Shown here: piece by piece, positions 8,779 to 17,263 of the stretch
Layout: every line of letters begins with the position of its first letter
How positions within the stretch are numbered: the first letter of the stretch is position 1
Assembly: GCA_937934595.1 (NCBI GenBank)
Contig: CALGZA010000050.1
Location: 1 to 58,566 of the forward strand
Source: an uncultured Verrucomicrobiales bacterium
Lineage (GTDB): Bacteria; Verrucomicrobiota; Verrucomicrobiia; Verrucomicrobiales; Akkermansiaceae
Reading direction: 5' to 3'
Length of the DNA: 58,566 bases
Translations under genes and position numbers: made by a program
The notes under the pieces: model-generated
What the model saw: the letters and a program-made list of their open reading frames with translations, nothing else
Database searches by the model: none
What the model was told of the DNA's origin: nothing

Positions 8779-10338
8779 ATGGGGCAAAATGTTAGTGTGA
8801 ATATGAATGATAATTCTGATGATATGGAATCTGGAGTGCTGACTGAGAGAGATGTTCAGTCTGGTGTTGATTCTCTGAAGTTGTCATTGATAGAGAGGGC
8901 TGATGAGCTTAAGCAGGTGGAGATGAGGGCGGCTGCATTAAAGCGAGAGCATGCGGCTTTACTGGAGACTGTGTCTGATTATGATCAGCAGTTGAATGAT
9001 TCTATAGAGGAGGTGGAGGCGATACAGGGTGAGTTAGAAGAGATTGTTTTTGAGTTGCCTGTGGCGGATGAGGGGGGTGAGGATGATATTGATTTTAGTT
9101 CTCTTCCTGAGAATTTAAAATCTGGGGCGTTGAGGAAGTATAGGGGTAGTAATAAGTCTGATGATGAGTATGCGGAAGAGCAGAATATAGCGGCTTTGAT
9201 AAAGGAGTATAAGAGCCGGCTTGAGGGTGGTGAGTCAGTTCATGAGATAGCGTTAACGATAGCTCAAGCTGAATTTTTAGCTGAGGAGGAGCTGGCAATA
9301 AGGCTTAAGGTGCATTCACCAGATAGGACTTTTGGTGATTTACTTGAAGAAAGTGAGAGGCGTAAGGAGGAATTAGAGCCTCAGAGTATGGAGAAGACTT
9401 GGTCTGATGATGAGGAGGAGTATGGTGAGGAGGATCTTATACTTTTGGAGAGTGAGAGTAGTAAGAATTGGATTTTGAGTATGGTTATGGGAGTGGTGGC
9501 TGTGGCTGTGGCTGTGCTTATTTATTTCCATGTGAAGGGTGGGGATGATGCTGGAGTTATCATGGCAGTTGATGAAGAAGGAGAGTGGAAGGAGACAGAT
9601 CCTGATGATGTAACTGGGGTTGTCTATACTAGCCCAGATAAGGCTGCTGAATTACGTAGTTATAAAGCGGGGGGGCTGAGTTTACTTAAGGAGTTTAATG
9701 GTTCAAGTGATCTTGCATTTCGTGCTTCGTTATGCCGTTTTCCTAATAGGGTTCTTAGGGATATGAAGGTTTATTACACGACACGAGAGATGAAGAAGCT
9801 TCAGGTAGAAGATTTTAAAATTAGTCCTAAGATGTTGAGGGTGGGTGGTAAAGAATACTTGGAGGCTGGAGTGCTCTATGCTGGTGAGGATGAGATGCGG
9901 CCTGTTTATTTTAGTAAGGGTGAGGATGGTGCTTTGAGGTTAGATTGGCATCATTATGTGCGTTATGAGGTATCGCCTTGGGATAGGTATTTAGAGGGTG
10001 GAGATGTGCGTGTTCAAGATAGGTATGTGATGGTTAATCAGGATGGTTATGAACATCCTGATTATTCTGAGGATGACTATGTGGCTCTGAAGGTTAGGGG
10101 CTGGGGAGGTAATGCTGTTAACTTATCAGTGGCTTACCTGAGTAAGAAGCATCCGATGTGCGAGAAGCTTTTGCTTGCGAATAACAATGGTCAGAAATTG
10201 TTTATTTTGAGTTTAAGGCATATAAATGATGTGACTCGTTCTTTAGTGGTAGAGGATGTTGTTTCATTAAGTGAGTTTTATGAGAGTGATCTTGAGGGTG
10301 GAGCTGAGGGTGGAGCTGAGGGTGATACGAAACGGTAA
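8779..10338 (+). CDS. Acidic coiled-coil membrane protein of unknown function
   Basis: 519 residues in three parts. The cytoplasmic N-terminal part (1-230) is strongly acidic, with a coiled coil at about 33-90 and a second helical stretch at 130-200. One transmembrane helix lies at about 231-250 and is very rich in Val and Ala. The extracytoplasmic part (255-505) has a beta-rich pattern with regularly spaced Tyr/Trp residues (for example WHHYVRYEVSPWDRY). The C-terminus ends in EGGAEGGAEGD, encoded by 12-bp tandem units starting at 10294. The ATG at 8779 is taken; an ATG at 8800 is an alternative. The layout resembles large verrucomicrobial proteins of unknown role. It is monocistronic, convergent with lpdA, with a terminator between. 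Confidence 0.75.
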   Translation: MGQNVSVNMNDNSDDMESGVLTERDVQSGVDSLKLSLIERADELKQVEMRAAALKREHAALLETVSDYDQQLNDSIEEVEAIQGELEEIVFELPVADEGGEDDIDFSSLPENLKSGALRKYRGSNKSDDEYAEEQNIAALIKEYKSRLEGGESVHEIALTIAQAEFLAEEELAIRLKVHSPDRTFGDLLEESERRKEELEPQSMEKTWSDDEEEYGEEDLILLESESSKNWILSMVMGVVAVAVAVLIYFHVKGGDDAGVIMAVDEEGEWKETDPDDVTGVVYTSPDKAAELRSYKAGGLSLLKEFNGSSDLAFRASLCRFPNRVLRDMKVYYTTREMKKLQVEDFKISPKMLRVGGKEYLEAGVLYAGEDEMRPVYFSKGEDGALRLDWHHYVRYEVSPWDRYLEGGDVRVQDRYVMVNQDGYEHPDYSEDDYVALKVRGWGGNAVNLSVAYLSKKHPMCEKLLLANNNGQKLFILSLRHINDVTRSLVVEDVVSLSEFYESDLEGGAEGGAEGDTKR

Positions 10339-10351
10339 AACTGATAATAAA

Positions 10352-10380
10352 AAGCGGCCTCCGGATAAGGGAGGCCGCTT
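10352..10380 (-). terminator. Strong intrinsic terminator of lpdA
   Basis: A perfect 11-bp stem (AAGCGGCCTCC / GGAGGCCGCTT) with a 7-base loop. On the minus strand it is followed at once by TTTTTATTAT, so it ends lpdA transcripts. It also lies just after the plus-strand gene ending at 10338 and probably works in both directions, though no T-run follows on that strand. Confidence 0.9.
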
Positions 10381-10413
10381 GTAGAAGCTATAATAGCTTA
10401 TGAATGGTATGAA

Positions 10414-11790
10414 TTAGAAGTGAATGGCGTGGCCGTCTGCGTCAAGAGTAGCTTCGTGAATAGCTTCTGCGAGAGTGGGGTGGGCGTGGATGGTTCCGTG
10501 TATTTCATCTGTGGTGCATTCCATTTCGAGGGCGAGGCCCATTTCTGCGATGAGTTCGGTAGCGTTGTCACCGATGATGTGAGCGCCGAGGAGTTCTCCG
10601 TGTTTCTTTCCGAAGAGGAGCTTGACGAATCCTTCTGTGTCTCCTGAGGCTTGTGCTTTACCGATGGCTGCGTATGGGAAGTTACCGACTTTGTAGTCGA
10701 CTCCTTCTTCTTTGAGTGCGCGCTCGGTTTTACCGACTGAGGCTACCTGTGGGTGAGCGTATGTGCAGCCTGGGAAGTTGTTCACTTTACGAGGTGTGTG
10801 GCCTTCAACGAAGAGGCCTTCGACACATTGGACGGCTTCGAAGGATGCTGTGTGAGCGAGCCATGGTGGGCCTGAGATGTCACCGCAAGCGTAGACGCTT
10901 GGGATGGAGGTTTCATATCGGTCACCAACTTTGATGAATCCTCGGTCTAGTTCTGGCTCCATGCCGCCTGGGAGAACTGGTGCGACACCGATGGCAACGA
11001 GGCAGACGTCTGCGGTGATTTCTTCTGTTCCTTTGGCGTTTTCGACGGTGAGAGTGACTGAGTTTCCGTTGTCTTTAGTTCCGACTACTTTGCTGTCTAC
11101 GAGGCATTTGATGCCTTGTTTTTTGAATGATTTGGTAAGTGTGGCGCCTATTTCATCATCTTCGACTGGGAGTAGGTTTGGCATCATTTCGATGATGGTA
11201 ACTTTGGTGCCGAATGCGTTGTATATGTATGCGAATTCGACTCCGATGGCACCTGCTCCGATGATGACCATTTCTTTTGGTTGTTCTGGGAGAATCATCG
11301 CTTCTTTTGATGAGATGACAGATTTTCCGTTGAATGGTAGTGGTGGGAGCTCACGGCTTTTGCATCCTGTGGTGACGAGGATGTTTTTGCCTTCGATGAT
11401 TTGAGATGATCCGTCTGCGGCGGTGACTTCTACTTTGTTAGGTGCTGCGATGTTTCCGAATCCTTTGATGTAGTCGACTTTGTTTTTTTTGAATAGGAAT
11501 TCTATGCCGCCGGCGAGGCGGGTGGATACTTTACGTGATCTGCCGATGACTGATGACCAGTCGTATTGGAGGTTATCAAATGATAGGCCAAACTCTTTAG
11601 ATTTTTTGGTGAGTGTTTGGTAGAGTTCTGCGTTTTTGAGTAGTGCTTTAGTAGGGATACAGCCCCAGTTAAGGCATGTTCCTCCGGCGCGTTCTACTTC
11701 CACACATGCTACTTTTTTGCCGAGTTGAGCTGCACGGATAGCTCCTACATATCCTGCAGGGCCTCCACCGATTACTATGAGATCATACAT
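10414..11790 (-). CDS. lpdA: Dihydrolipoyl dehydrogenase (E3)
   Basis: The flavoprotein reoxidises dihydrolipoamide with NAD+ in the pyruvate and 2-oxoglutarate dehydrogenase complexes and the glycine cleavage system. Visible parts: the FAD Rossmann motif IGGGPAGYVGAI at the N-terminus, the redox-active disulfide in GGTCLNWGCIPTK near residues 37-49, the NAD site IGAGAIGVEFA near 178, the second FAD motif VYACGDI near 305, and the C-terminal dimer-interface HAHPTLAEAIHEA with the catalytic His-Glu pair. Length (458 aa) is normal. No E1 or E2 genes are nearby, so this is a stand-alone E3 that may serve several complexes. The start ATG at 11790 gives the expected N-terminus. Confidence 0.95.
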   Translation of the reverse strand: MYDLIVIGGGPAGYVGAIRAAQLGKKVACVEVERAGGTCLNWGCIPTKALLKNAELYQTLTKKSKEFGLSFDNLQYDWSSVIGRSRKVSTRLAGGIEFLFKKNKVDYIKGFGNIAAPNKVEVTAADGSSQIIEGKNILVTTGCKSRELPPLPFNGKSVISSKEAMILPEQPKEMVIIGAGAIGVEFAYIYNAFGTKVTIIEMMPNLLPVEDDEIGATLTKSFKKQGIKCLVDSKVVGTKDNGNSVTLTVENAKGTEEITADVCLVAIGVAPVLPGGMEPELDRGFIKVGDRYETSIPSVYACGDISGPPWLAHTASFEAVQCVEGLFVEGHTPRKVNNFPGCTYAHPQVASVGKTERALKEEGVDYKVGNFPYAAIGKAQASGDTEGFVKLLFGKKHGELLGAHIIGDNATELIAEMGLALEMECTTDEIHGTIHAHPTLAEAIHEATLDADGHAIHF

Positions 11791-11967
11791 ATTGATGTTT
11801 GGTTTGGTTTATGGCGGTTGGCATGGATTGCTATCCGCATCTGATGTTATGGAGACTTAGTGGGTTTGTGTATAAATTCAAATCTCAAATGATAAAAATG
11901 TGTGATTTTTTGTTTTTTGTAGAATATAGACTGGTTGATTTTGATTTTTTTGTGTTTAAGCGTTGTT

Positions 11968-12540
11968 ATGCCAGCATTTCCTAAGCCAATTCATTTAGCG
12001 CACCAGATGATACGGGGGGTGGTGCGTGGTGGTGATGTGGTTGTGGATGCTACTTTGGGGAATGGGCATGATGCGTTGTTTTTGGCTGGATTAGTTGGGG
12101 AGGGTGGCTGTGTGATTGGCTTTGATGTTCAGTCTGCTGCGATAGAGTCATCTAGGGAGAGGATGGCGGCTGAGGGGATAGGTCATTTTGAGTTTCACCA
12201 TGTGGGGCATGAGTGTATGGGAGGAGTTATAGGTTTGGAGTGTTTGCCTTTGTCTGTGGTGATGTTTAATTTGGGATATTTGCCGAATGCTGATAAGGAG
12301 ATCATTACACGTGAGGATACTACTTTGGTTGCGCTGGATAGTGCATTGGAGTTATTGCGTGTGGGAGGGTTAATTAGTATTATGTGTTATCCAGGTCATG
12401 ATGGTGGGGATAGGGAGTCTGAGGCGGTTAGTGAGTGGGCTAGGTTGTTGCCGCGCGAGGCTTTTAGGGTGGCTTGTTATGGCTTGCACAATGCGCCTAA
12501 TAATCCTCCATTTTTGTTGATGGTGGAGAAGTTACGCTAG
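11968..12540 (+). CDS. mnmM: MnmM/YtqB-like SAM-dependent (tRNA) methyltransferase
   Basis: A 190-residue class I methyltransferase. The SAM-binding motif VVDATLGNGHDALFLA lies at about 25-40, an acidic residue at the end of strand 2 in GFDVQ (51-55), the family motif FNLGYLPNADK at 100-110, and a late MCYPGHDGG motif near 150. This pattern matches the YtqB/PF06962 family, whose Bacillus and Staphylococcus members methylate 5-aminomethyl-2-thiouridine in tRNA wobble positions (MnmM). The frame is open upstream to a TTG at 11935, but the ATG at 11968 gives the family's usual N-terminus. The substrate here is inferred from the family only. Its stop overlaps the stop of the convergent kinase gene. 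Confidence 0.8.
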   Translation: MPAFPKPIHLAHQMIRGVVRGGDVVVDATLGNGHDALFLAGLVGEGGCVIGFDVQSAAIESSRERMAAEGIGHFEFHHVGHECMGGVIGLECLPLSVVMFNLGYLPNADKEIITREDTTLVALDSALELLRVGGLISIMCYPGHDGGDRESEAVSEWARLLPREAFRVACYGLHNAPNNPPFLLMVEKLR

Positions 12541-13970
12541 ATGGTGATGGTGGCTTTTGTGCCGGTGAGGGGTGGTGCCTGGTTGGTGAGTTTGATGGTT
12601 CCTTGGTGAAGTTCGATGATTTCTTTGACGAATGCGAGTCCGAGTCCGCTGGATTTTTGTGAGCTGCCCGGCTTGCTGATAGAGTAGAAGCGTTCGAATA
12701 GGCGGGGGAATGCGTATTCTGGTATTCCTGTGCCTTGGTCTGTGATGTTTATGGTGGTTTTTTTGTTATGCTGGTTAGCGGTTAGTTCTATGGTGGTGTT
12801 TTCTGTTGAGAAGTGGATGGCGTTTTCTAGGAGGTTTGATAGGGCTGCGAGGAGTAAGGTTTCATCGCCTAGGATGGTGATGGAGGGAGGTGTGCTTATT
12901 TTGAATTTTATGTTGTTAGATTCTAGGCGGTGTGTGTGGCTGTGGCTGAGACGGTTGGCAAGTGCGAGTATGTTGATGGGGGTTTGTTTGATGAGCTGTG
13001 ATTGGGCTTCGAGATTAGATAGTTTGAGGAGTCCGTCGATGATGCGTTGGGATCGGTTGGTTTCGTTTTGGATGTTAGTGAGGAATTTTTCACGTTGTTG
13101 GGCAGGCATTTTTTCTTGGAGGAGTTCTGATGATGCGCGGATGGCGGCGAGTGGGGATTTGAGCTCGTGGGTTAAGATTTGGGTGTAGTTTTCGACATAT
13201 GATCTTCCGTCTAGGGTGTCTCGCATTTCTTTGAGTGCGTATCCGAGAGTGTTTACTTCGCGGCCGCGGCCGAGTTTGGGGAAGACGGGTTTTTCGCCTC
13301 TGGTGATGGCTTGTGCGTATGTGATGAGTTTACCGATGGGGCGGAAGATCCAGGTGAAGACGGCGATGGTGAAGACGATGATGCCGATAGCTATCATTGT
13401 AATAGATAGGCTAATCCATTGTCTACGCGAGGTGATAAATGGTCTGATGTCTTGTTGGGCTTTGTATACGGTAAGGGTGCCAATGATGTTATTTTTGTGT
13501 TTGATGGGGACACCGATGTAGAGGACTGAGCTTAGTGGGTCACTTTCGATGTCTCTGCTGGAGCGAGCTCCGTATTTGTTTTTGTTGGCGTTAAAGACGT
13601 CATTGAATTGTGACATGTCTTTGCCGGTGCGTTTGCCTGATGAGTCGAATATGGCTGTTCCTTCTTTGTTGGTGATGTAGATGTGTGTTCCTAGTTTTGT
13701 TTTTGTTAGTTTAAAGATTTTGGCACTGAATTGGTGTTTATGAGCTTTTTCGAGTGCTGTTTGTAGATTGCTTGTGTTTATATTTTCATCGGTTAGGTCT
13801 GATTCTATGATTGCTGAGAGAATGTGTGCTGTGTCGATGAGTGATTCTTCTGTGGCTTGGAAGGTTTGGTTTTCGAGGTCTTGGGTAAGGTATTTGTAGA
13901 GCATGAGGAATCCAGCTGTGGTCACAAGTGCCATGATGAGGACGACGAGGCGGGTGAGGCGGATTTTCAT
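12537..13970 (-). CDS. creC: CreC-like sensor histidine kinase
   Basis: 477 residues. TM1 is at about 7-27, followed by a periplasmic sensor region (about 30-180) with IYITNKEGTAIFDS and a KYGARSS stretch that closely resemble E. coli CreC (YMTDAQGKVLFDS, QYGARST). TM2 is at about 186-208, then HAMP, then the dimerisation/phosphoacceptor motif LTHELKSPLAAIR with His268. The ATPase domain has the N box LLENAIHFS (381-389), DQGTGIP (411-417), FERFYS (425-430) and GLGLAFV (442-448). The resemblance runs along the whole length, so this is a CreC orthologue or close paralogue. CreC senses metabolic state in enterobacteria; the signal here is unknown. No response-regulator gene is in the window. 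It lies downstream of glnII, behind that gene's terminator. Confidence 0.88.
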   Translation of the reverse strand: MKIRLTRLVVLIMALVTTAGFLMLYKYLTQDLENQTFQATEESLIDTAHILSAIIESDLTDENINTSNLQTALEKAHKHQFSAKIFKLTKTKLGTHIYITNKEGTAIFDSSGKRTGKDMSQFNDVFNANKNKYGARSSRDIESDPLSSVLYIGVPIKHKNNIIGTLTVYKAQQDIRPFITSRRQWISLSITMIAIGIIVFTIAVFTWIFRPIGKLITYAQAITRGEKPVFPKLGRGREVNTLGYALKEMRDTLDGRSYVENYTQILTHELKSPLAAIRASSELLQEKMPAQQREKFLTNIQNETNRSQRIIDGLLKLSNLEAQSQLIKQTPINILALANRLSHSHTHRLESNNIKFKISTPPSITILGDETLLLAALSNLLENAIHFSTENTTIELTANQHNKKTTINITDQGTGIPEYAFPRLFERFYSISKPGSSQKSSGLGLAFVKEIIELHQGTIKLTNQAPPLTGTKATITI

Positions 13971-13992
13971 GTTTAGCGGTTTTTTTTTGGTT

Positions 13993-14025
13993 ATTAAAAA
14001 GGCTCCTCAGTGAATGAGGAGCCTT
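13993..14025 (-). terminator. Intrinsic terminator of glnII
   Basis: A perfect 11-bp stem (AAGGCTCCTCA / TGAGGAGCCTT at 13999-14025) with the loop GTGAA. On the minus strand it is followed by TTTTTAATAA. It lies between the glnII stop and the kinase start, so the kinase needs its own promoter or depends on readthrough. Confidence 0.9.
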
Positions 14026-14055
14026 AGGGTAGATAGGATTGTTAGTAATCTAGAA

Positions 14056-15069
14056 TTAGACAGATACAGACTGAATAGTCTTGATCACGCGTGAGGCGAT
14101 CTTGTATGGGCAACCCTGTGAGTTAGGGCGGCGATCTTCTAGATAGCCTTTGTAAAGGTCGTCTTTCACGAAGCTGTGTGGAACGCGGATAGATGCACCA
14201 CGGTCGGCAACACCCCATGAGAATTTGTCGATTGACTGGGTCTCGTGAAGTCCTGTGAGGCGTTGGTCGTTATCTGGACCGTAGACGGCGATGTGTTCTT
14301 CAACGTTTTCTTCGAATGCGTCCATGAGTTTAAGGAAGTATTCTTTGCCACCTGTTTCGCGAAGGTATTCAGTGGAGAAGTTACAGTGCATGCCTGATCC
14401 GTTCCAGTCACCTTTGACTGGTTTACAGTGGTAGTTTACGTCGAGTCCGTATTCTTCACAGAGGCGCTGGAGCAGGAAGCGAGCTACCCACATTTCGTCA
14501 GCAGCGCGTTTAGATCCTTTACCGAAGATTTGGAATTCCCACTGGCCTTTGGCAACTTCTGCGTTAATTCCTTCGTGGTTGATGCCTGCTTCGAGGCAGT
14601 AGTCGAGGTGGATGTCTGAGATTTCACGTCCGATGTCACCGACGGCGCTGTATCCGACACCGCAGTAGTAGAGGCCTTGTGGTTCTGGGTATCCTTCTTC
14701 TGGGAAGCCGAGTGGGCGACCGTCTTGGTAGAGGAAGTATTCTTGCTCGAAACCGAACCAAGTTCCTTCATCATCAGCGATAGTGGCGCGTGCGTTTGAT
14801 GGGTGAGGTGTGCCGTCTGGGAGCATGACCTCACACATGACGAGGATACCGTGCACGCGGGTAGGGTCTGGGAATAGAGCGACTGGCTTGAGGATACAGT
14901 CTGAGTCGCCTCCTTCAGCTTGTTTTGTGGAGGATCCATCGAATCCCCATTCTGGGAGTTGGTCGAGTGTTGGGAATTCATCGAATTCTTTGATGGTGCA
15001 CTTAGTGCGGAGGTTCTGAACTGGTGAGTAACCGTCGAGCCAGATATAATCTAGTCTGTATTTAGCCAT
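14056..15069 (-). CDS. glnII: Glutamine synthetase type II (eukaryotic-type, GSII)
   Basis: It makes glutamine from glutamate, ammonia and ATP. The 337-residue length and motifs are those of the short type II enzyme, not the ~470-residue GlnA: EWGFDGSSTKQA near 40-52, FGFEQEYF near 105, YCGVG near 135, GINAEVAKGQWEFQIFG near 165-180 for the metal and glutamate sites, NGSGMHCNFST near 225, the nucleotide-binding stretch HETQSIDKFSWGVADRGAS near 275-295, and EDRRP near 310. GSII lacks the adenylylation site of GSI, so control is mainly at transcription. That fits the sigma-54-like element about 80 bases upstream. The gene is monocistronic, with its own terminator. Confidence 0.94.
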   Translation of the reverse strand: MAKYRLDYIWLDGYSPVQNLRTKCTIKEFDEFPTLDQLPEWGFDGSSTKQAEGGDSDCILKPVALFPDPTRVHGILVMCEVMLPDGTPHPSNARATIADDEGTWFGFEQEYFLYQDGRPLGFPEEGYPEPQGLYYCGVGYSAVGDIGREISDIHLDYCLEAGINHEGINAEVAKGQWEFQIFGKGSKRAADEMWVARFLLQRLCEEYGLDVNYHCKPVKGDWNGSGMHCNFSTEYLRETGGKEYFLKLMDAFEENVEEHIAVYGPDNDQRLTGLHETQSIDKFSWGVADRGASIRVPHSFVKDDLYKGYLEDRRPNSQGCPYKIASRVIKTIQSVSV

Positions 15070-15149
15070 GTTATTATTTAATTGTGTTAGTTATTGGGTA
15101 ATAGTTGTTGAAAGTTCAACTTGATCTATTAGGGAATTAGCAGTGTGTT

Positions 15150-15165
15150 AGCAGTTTTTGTGCCA
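15150..15165 (-). promoter_or_regulatory. Sigma-54-type promoter of glnII
   Basis: Read on the minus strand the sequence is TGGCACAAAAACTGCT. This has the invariant GG and GC dinucleotides at the exact 10-base spacing (GG-N10-GC) and the full TGGCAC -24 box of RpoN promoters. The start site would fall near 15138, leaving an mRNA leader of about 70 bases. Glutamine synthetase is a classic RpoN target, so sequence and context agree. No enhancer-binding-protein gene lies nearby. Confidence 0.7.
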
Positions 15166-15393
15166 ATACCTGTGAATTTATAGAATGTGTATTTTGTTGA
15201 ACTGTGTGAGACTTTTAGCGAGATGGAAATTTGTTGTCGAGTAAGACTTTTACAAAATCTGAATTTTATTTTTTGTTTAAGAGGAGGTTTTATGGGGATG
15301 TTGGGGTGTTGAGTTTGAGATTGATTGAGTTTGGTGTTGCAAATTGGTTGAATCTGGAGATTGTGCCGAGACAATTTAACATCACAAGTAATT

Positions 15394-17217
15394 ATGACTG
15401 ACAAGATAAGAAACATTGCGATTATCGCACACGTTGACCATGGTAAGACAACCCTCGTAGATAAGTTATTGGAGGCGGGTGGAGCTTATCGTGAAAACCA
15501 GGAAAAGGTAGAGCGTGCGATGGATTCGATGGATCTTGAGAAGGAGAAGGGGATTACAATTAAGTCAAAGAATACGTCTATTCATTGGGAAGATTATACG
15601 ATTAATATCATTGATACACCTGGTCATGCTGATTTTGGTGGTGAGGTGGAGCGAGTGATGAAGATGGTTGATGGTGTATTACTAGTTGTAGATGCTTATG
15701 AGGGGCCTCAGGCACAGACTAGATTTGTATTGAAGAAGGCTTTGGCAGAAGGGTTGCACCCAATAGTAGTGGTGAATAAGGTGGATAGAGATTTTGCTCG
15801 ACCTGAGGAGGTTCATGATATGGTTTTGGAGCTTTTCTTGGAGCTTGAGGCCTCTGAGGAGCAGTTTGAGGCACCATTTTTTTATGGTTCTGCTAAAAAT
15901 GGCTACTTTATGGGGAATTTGAAAGATGAGCAGGTTGATATGGTTCCTTTGTTGAAAGGGATAGTGGATAGTGTTCCTGCGCCTGAGGCTACTGCTGATG
16001 AGCCGTTCCGTATGCTTGCTTCTAATATTGACTGGGATAATTATGTGGGGAGAATTGCACTGGGTAAGGTTTTATCTGGGCAGGCTCAGAAGGGTGATAG
16101 TATTTGGTTACACAGGAAGGATGGCACGAAGGTGCGTAGCAAGGTGAGCAGGGTGTTTGAGTATGGGTCTTCTGCGAGTGCTGAGTCTGCGATTGCATCT
16201 GCTGGAAATATAGTAGGTATTGCTGGATTTGAGGAGATAGATATAGGTGAGACGCTGGCGGCTTCTGAGGATGCTGAGGCTTTACCTTTTGTGAACATTG
16301 ATCCGCCTACGATTCAGATGCAGTTTAGTATTAATGATGGGCCTTATGCTGGTAGGGACGGGAAGCATGTTACTTCTCGTGCTATTCGTGAACGTTTGAT
16401 GCGTGAGGTGAAGACTAATATTTCTATTGAAGTTAGTGATTCTGAGAAGGCAGGTGTGTTTAATGTAGCGGCACGGGGAGCGATGCAGATCGCGGTTTTG
16501 GTTGAGACGATGCGTAGGGAGGGGTTTGAGGTTTTGGTATCTAGGCCTAGTGTTATTATAAAGAAAGATGAGCATGGGAAGCAGCTGGAGCCGTTTGAGA
16601 CTCTTTATGTGGAGTGTCCAGAGGATGCTTTGGGTGGAGTGATGAAGACTTTGGCGAATCGTAAGGCGCGAGTTGAGAATATGGGTGTGAATGCTCATGG
16701 ATCTACTCTTGAGGCAACTGTATCGACACGTGGATTGATTGGTTTTGAGTTTGAGTTACTAGGCCTTACTAGTGGTCATGGTATTATGTCTCATTTGTTT
16801 AAGGAGTATGCGCCATATTGTGGTGATATTACGACTCGTTCTACCGGGACTCTTATCTCGATGGCAACGGGGACTGCGATTCAGTATTCATTGCTTCCTC
16901 TTGAGGATAGAGGGAAGTTGTTCATTCAGCCAGGTGATGAGGTTTATGAGGGTCAGGTTATTGGTGAGAATCCGCGGATGGTTGACTTAGCTGTGAATCC
17001 TATTAAGGAGAAGGCTTTGACTAACCACCGCTCTGCTGGTAAGGATAATACAACTACTTTGGCTCCACCGATCATTATGAGTTTGGAGCGTGCTATTGAG
17101 TATATTAATGCTGATGAGTTGGTGGAGGCTACTCCTAACAGCTTACGCATCCGTAAGCGTATTCTTTGTCCTAATGAGCGTAAGCGTGCTGAGAAGCGTA
17201 AGGAGCAGAATAGTTAA
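15394..17217 (+). CDS. typA: Ribosome-associated GTPase TypA/BipA
   Basis: A translational GTPase that binds the ribosome and supports 50S assembly and stress adaptation. The frame opens at 15361, but the ATG at 15394 gives a 607-residue protein, the same length as E. coli BipA. G1 is AHVDHGKTTL at about 12-21, switch I and the KGITIKSKN stretch follow, G3 is DTPGHADFGGEVER near 75, and G4 is NKVDR near 130. Then come the EF-G-like domains II, III and V and the BipA-specific C-terminal domain with the basic end RKRILCPNERKRAEKRK. A strong terminator follows, so the gene is monocistronic. Confidence 0.95.
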   Translation: MTDKIRNIAIIAHVDHGKTTLVDKLLEAGGAYRENQEKVERAMDSMDLEKEKGITIKSKNTSIHWEDYTINIIDTPGHADFGGEVERVMKMVDGVLLVVDAYEGPQAQTRFVLKKALAEGLHPIVVVNKVDRDFARPEEVHDMVLELFLELEASEEQFEAPFFYGSAKNGYFMGNLKDEQVDMVPLLKGIVDSVPAPEATADEPFRMLASNIDWDNYVGRIALGKVLSGQAQKGDSIWLHRKDGTKVRSKVSRVFEYGSSASAESAIASAGNIVGIAGFEEIDIGETLAASEDAEALPFVNIDPPTIQMQFSINDGPYAGRDGKHVTSRAIRERLMREVKTNISIEVSDSEKAGVFNVAARGAMQIAVLVETMRREGFEVLVSRPSVIIKKDEHGKQLEPFETLYVECPEDALGGVMKTLANRKARVENMGVNAHGSTLEATVSTRGLIGFEFELLGLTSGHGIMSHLFKEYAPYCGDITTRSTGTLISMATGTAIQYSLLPLEDRGKLFIQPGDEVYEGQVIGENPRMVDLAVNPIKEKALTNHRSAGKDNTTTLAPPIIMSLERAIEYINADELVEATPNSLRIRKRILCPNERKRAEKRKEQNS

Positions 17218-17224
17218 ATTTTAT

Positions 17225-17259
17225 AAAGCTCTCTTACTTTTTTGGTGAGAGAGCTTTTT
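17225..17259 (+). terminator. Intrinsic terminator of typA
   Basis: The stem AAAGCTCTCT / AGAGAGCTTT is extended by three further pairs (one a G-T wobble) around a short T-rich loop. The 3' arm runs directly into a T-run (17255-17259). It lies eight bases past the typA stop. Confidence 0.88.
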
Positions 17260-17263
17260 GATT

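Noticed and set aside
15129-15416. 95-codon minus frame covering the glnII/typA gap
   Set aside because: It overlaps the sigma-54-like promoter and the typA start and reads as low-complexity Ile/Gln/Lys sequence.
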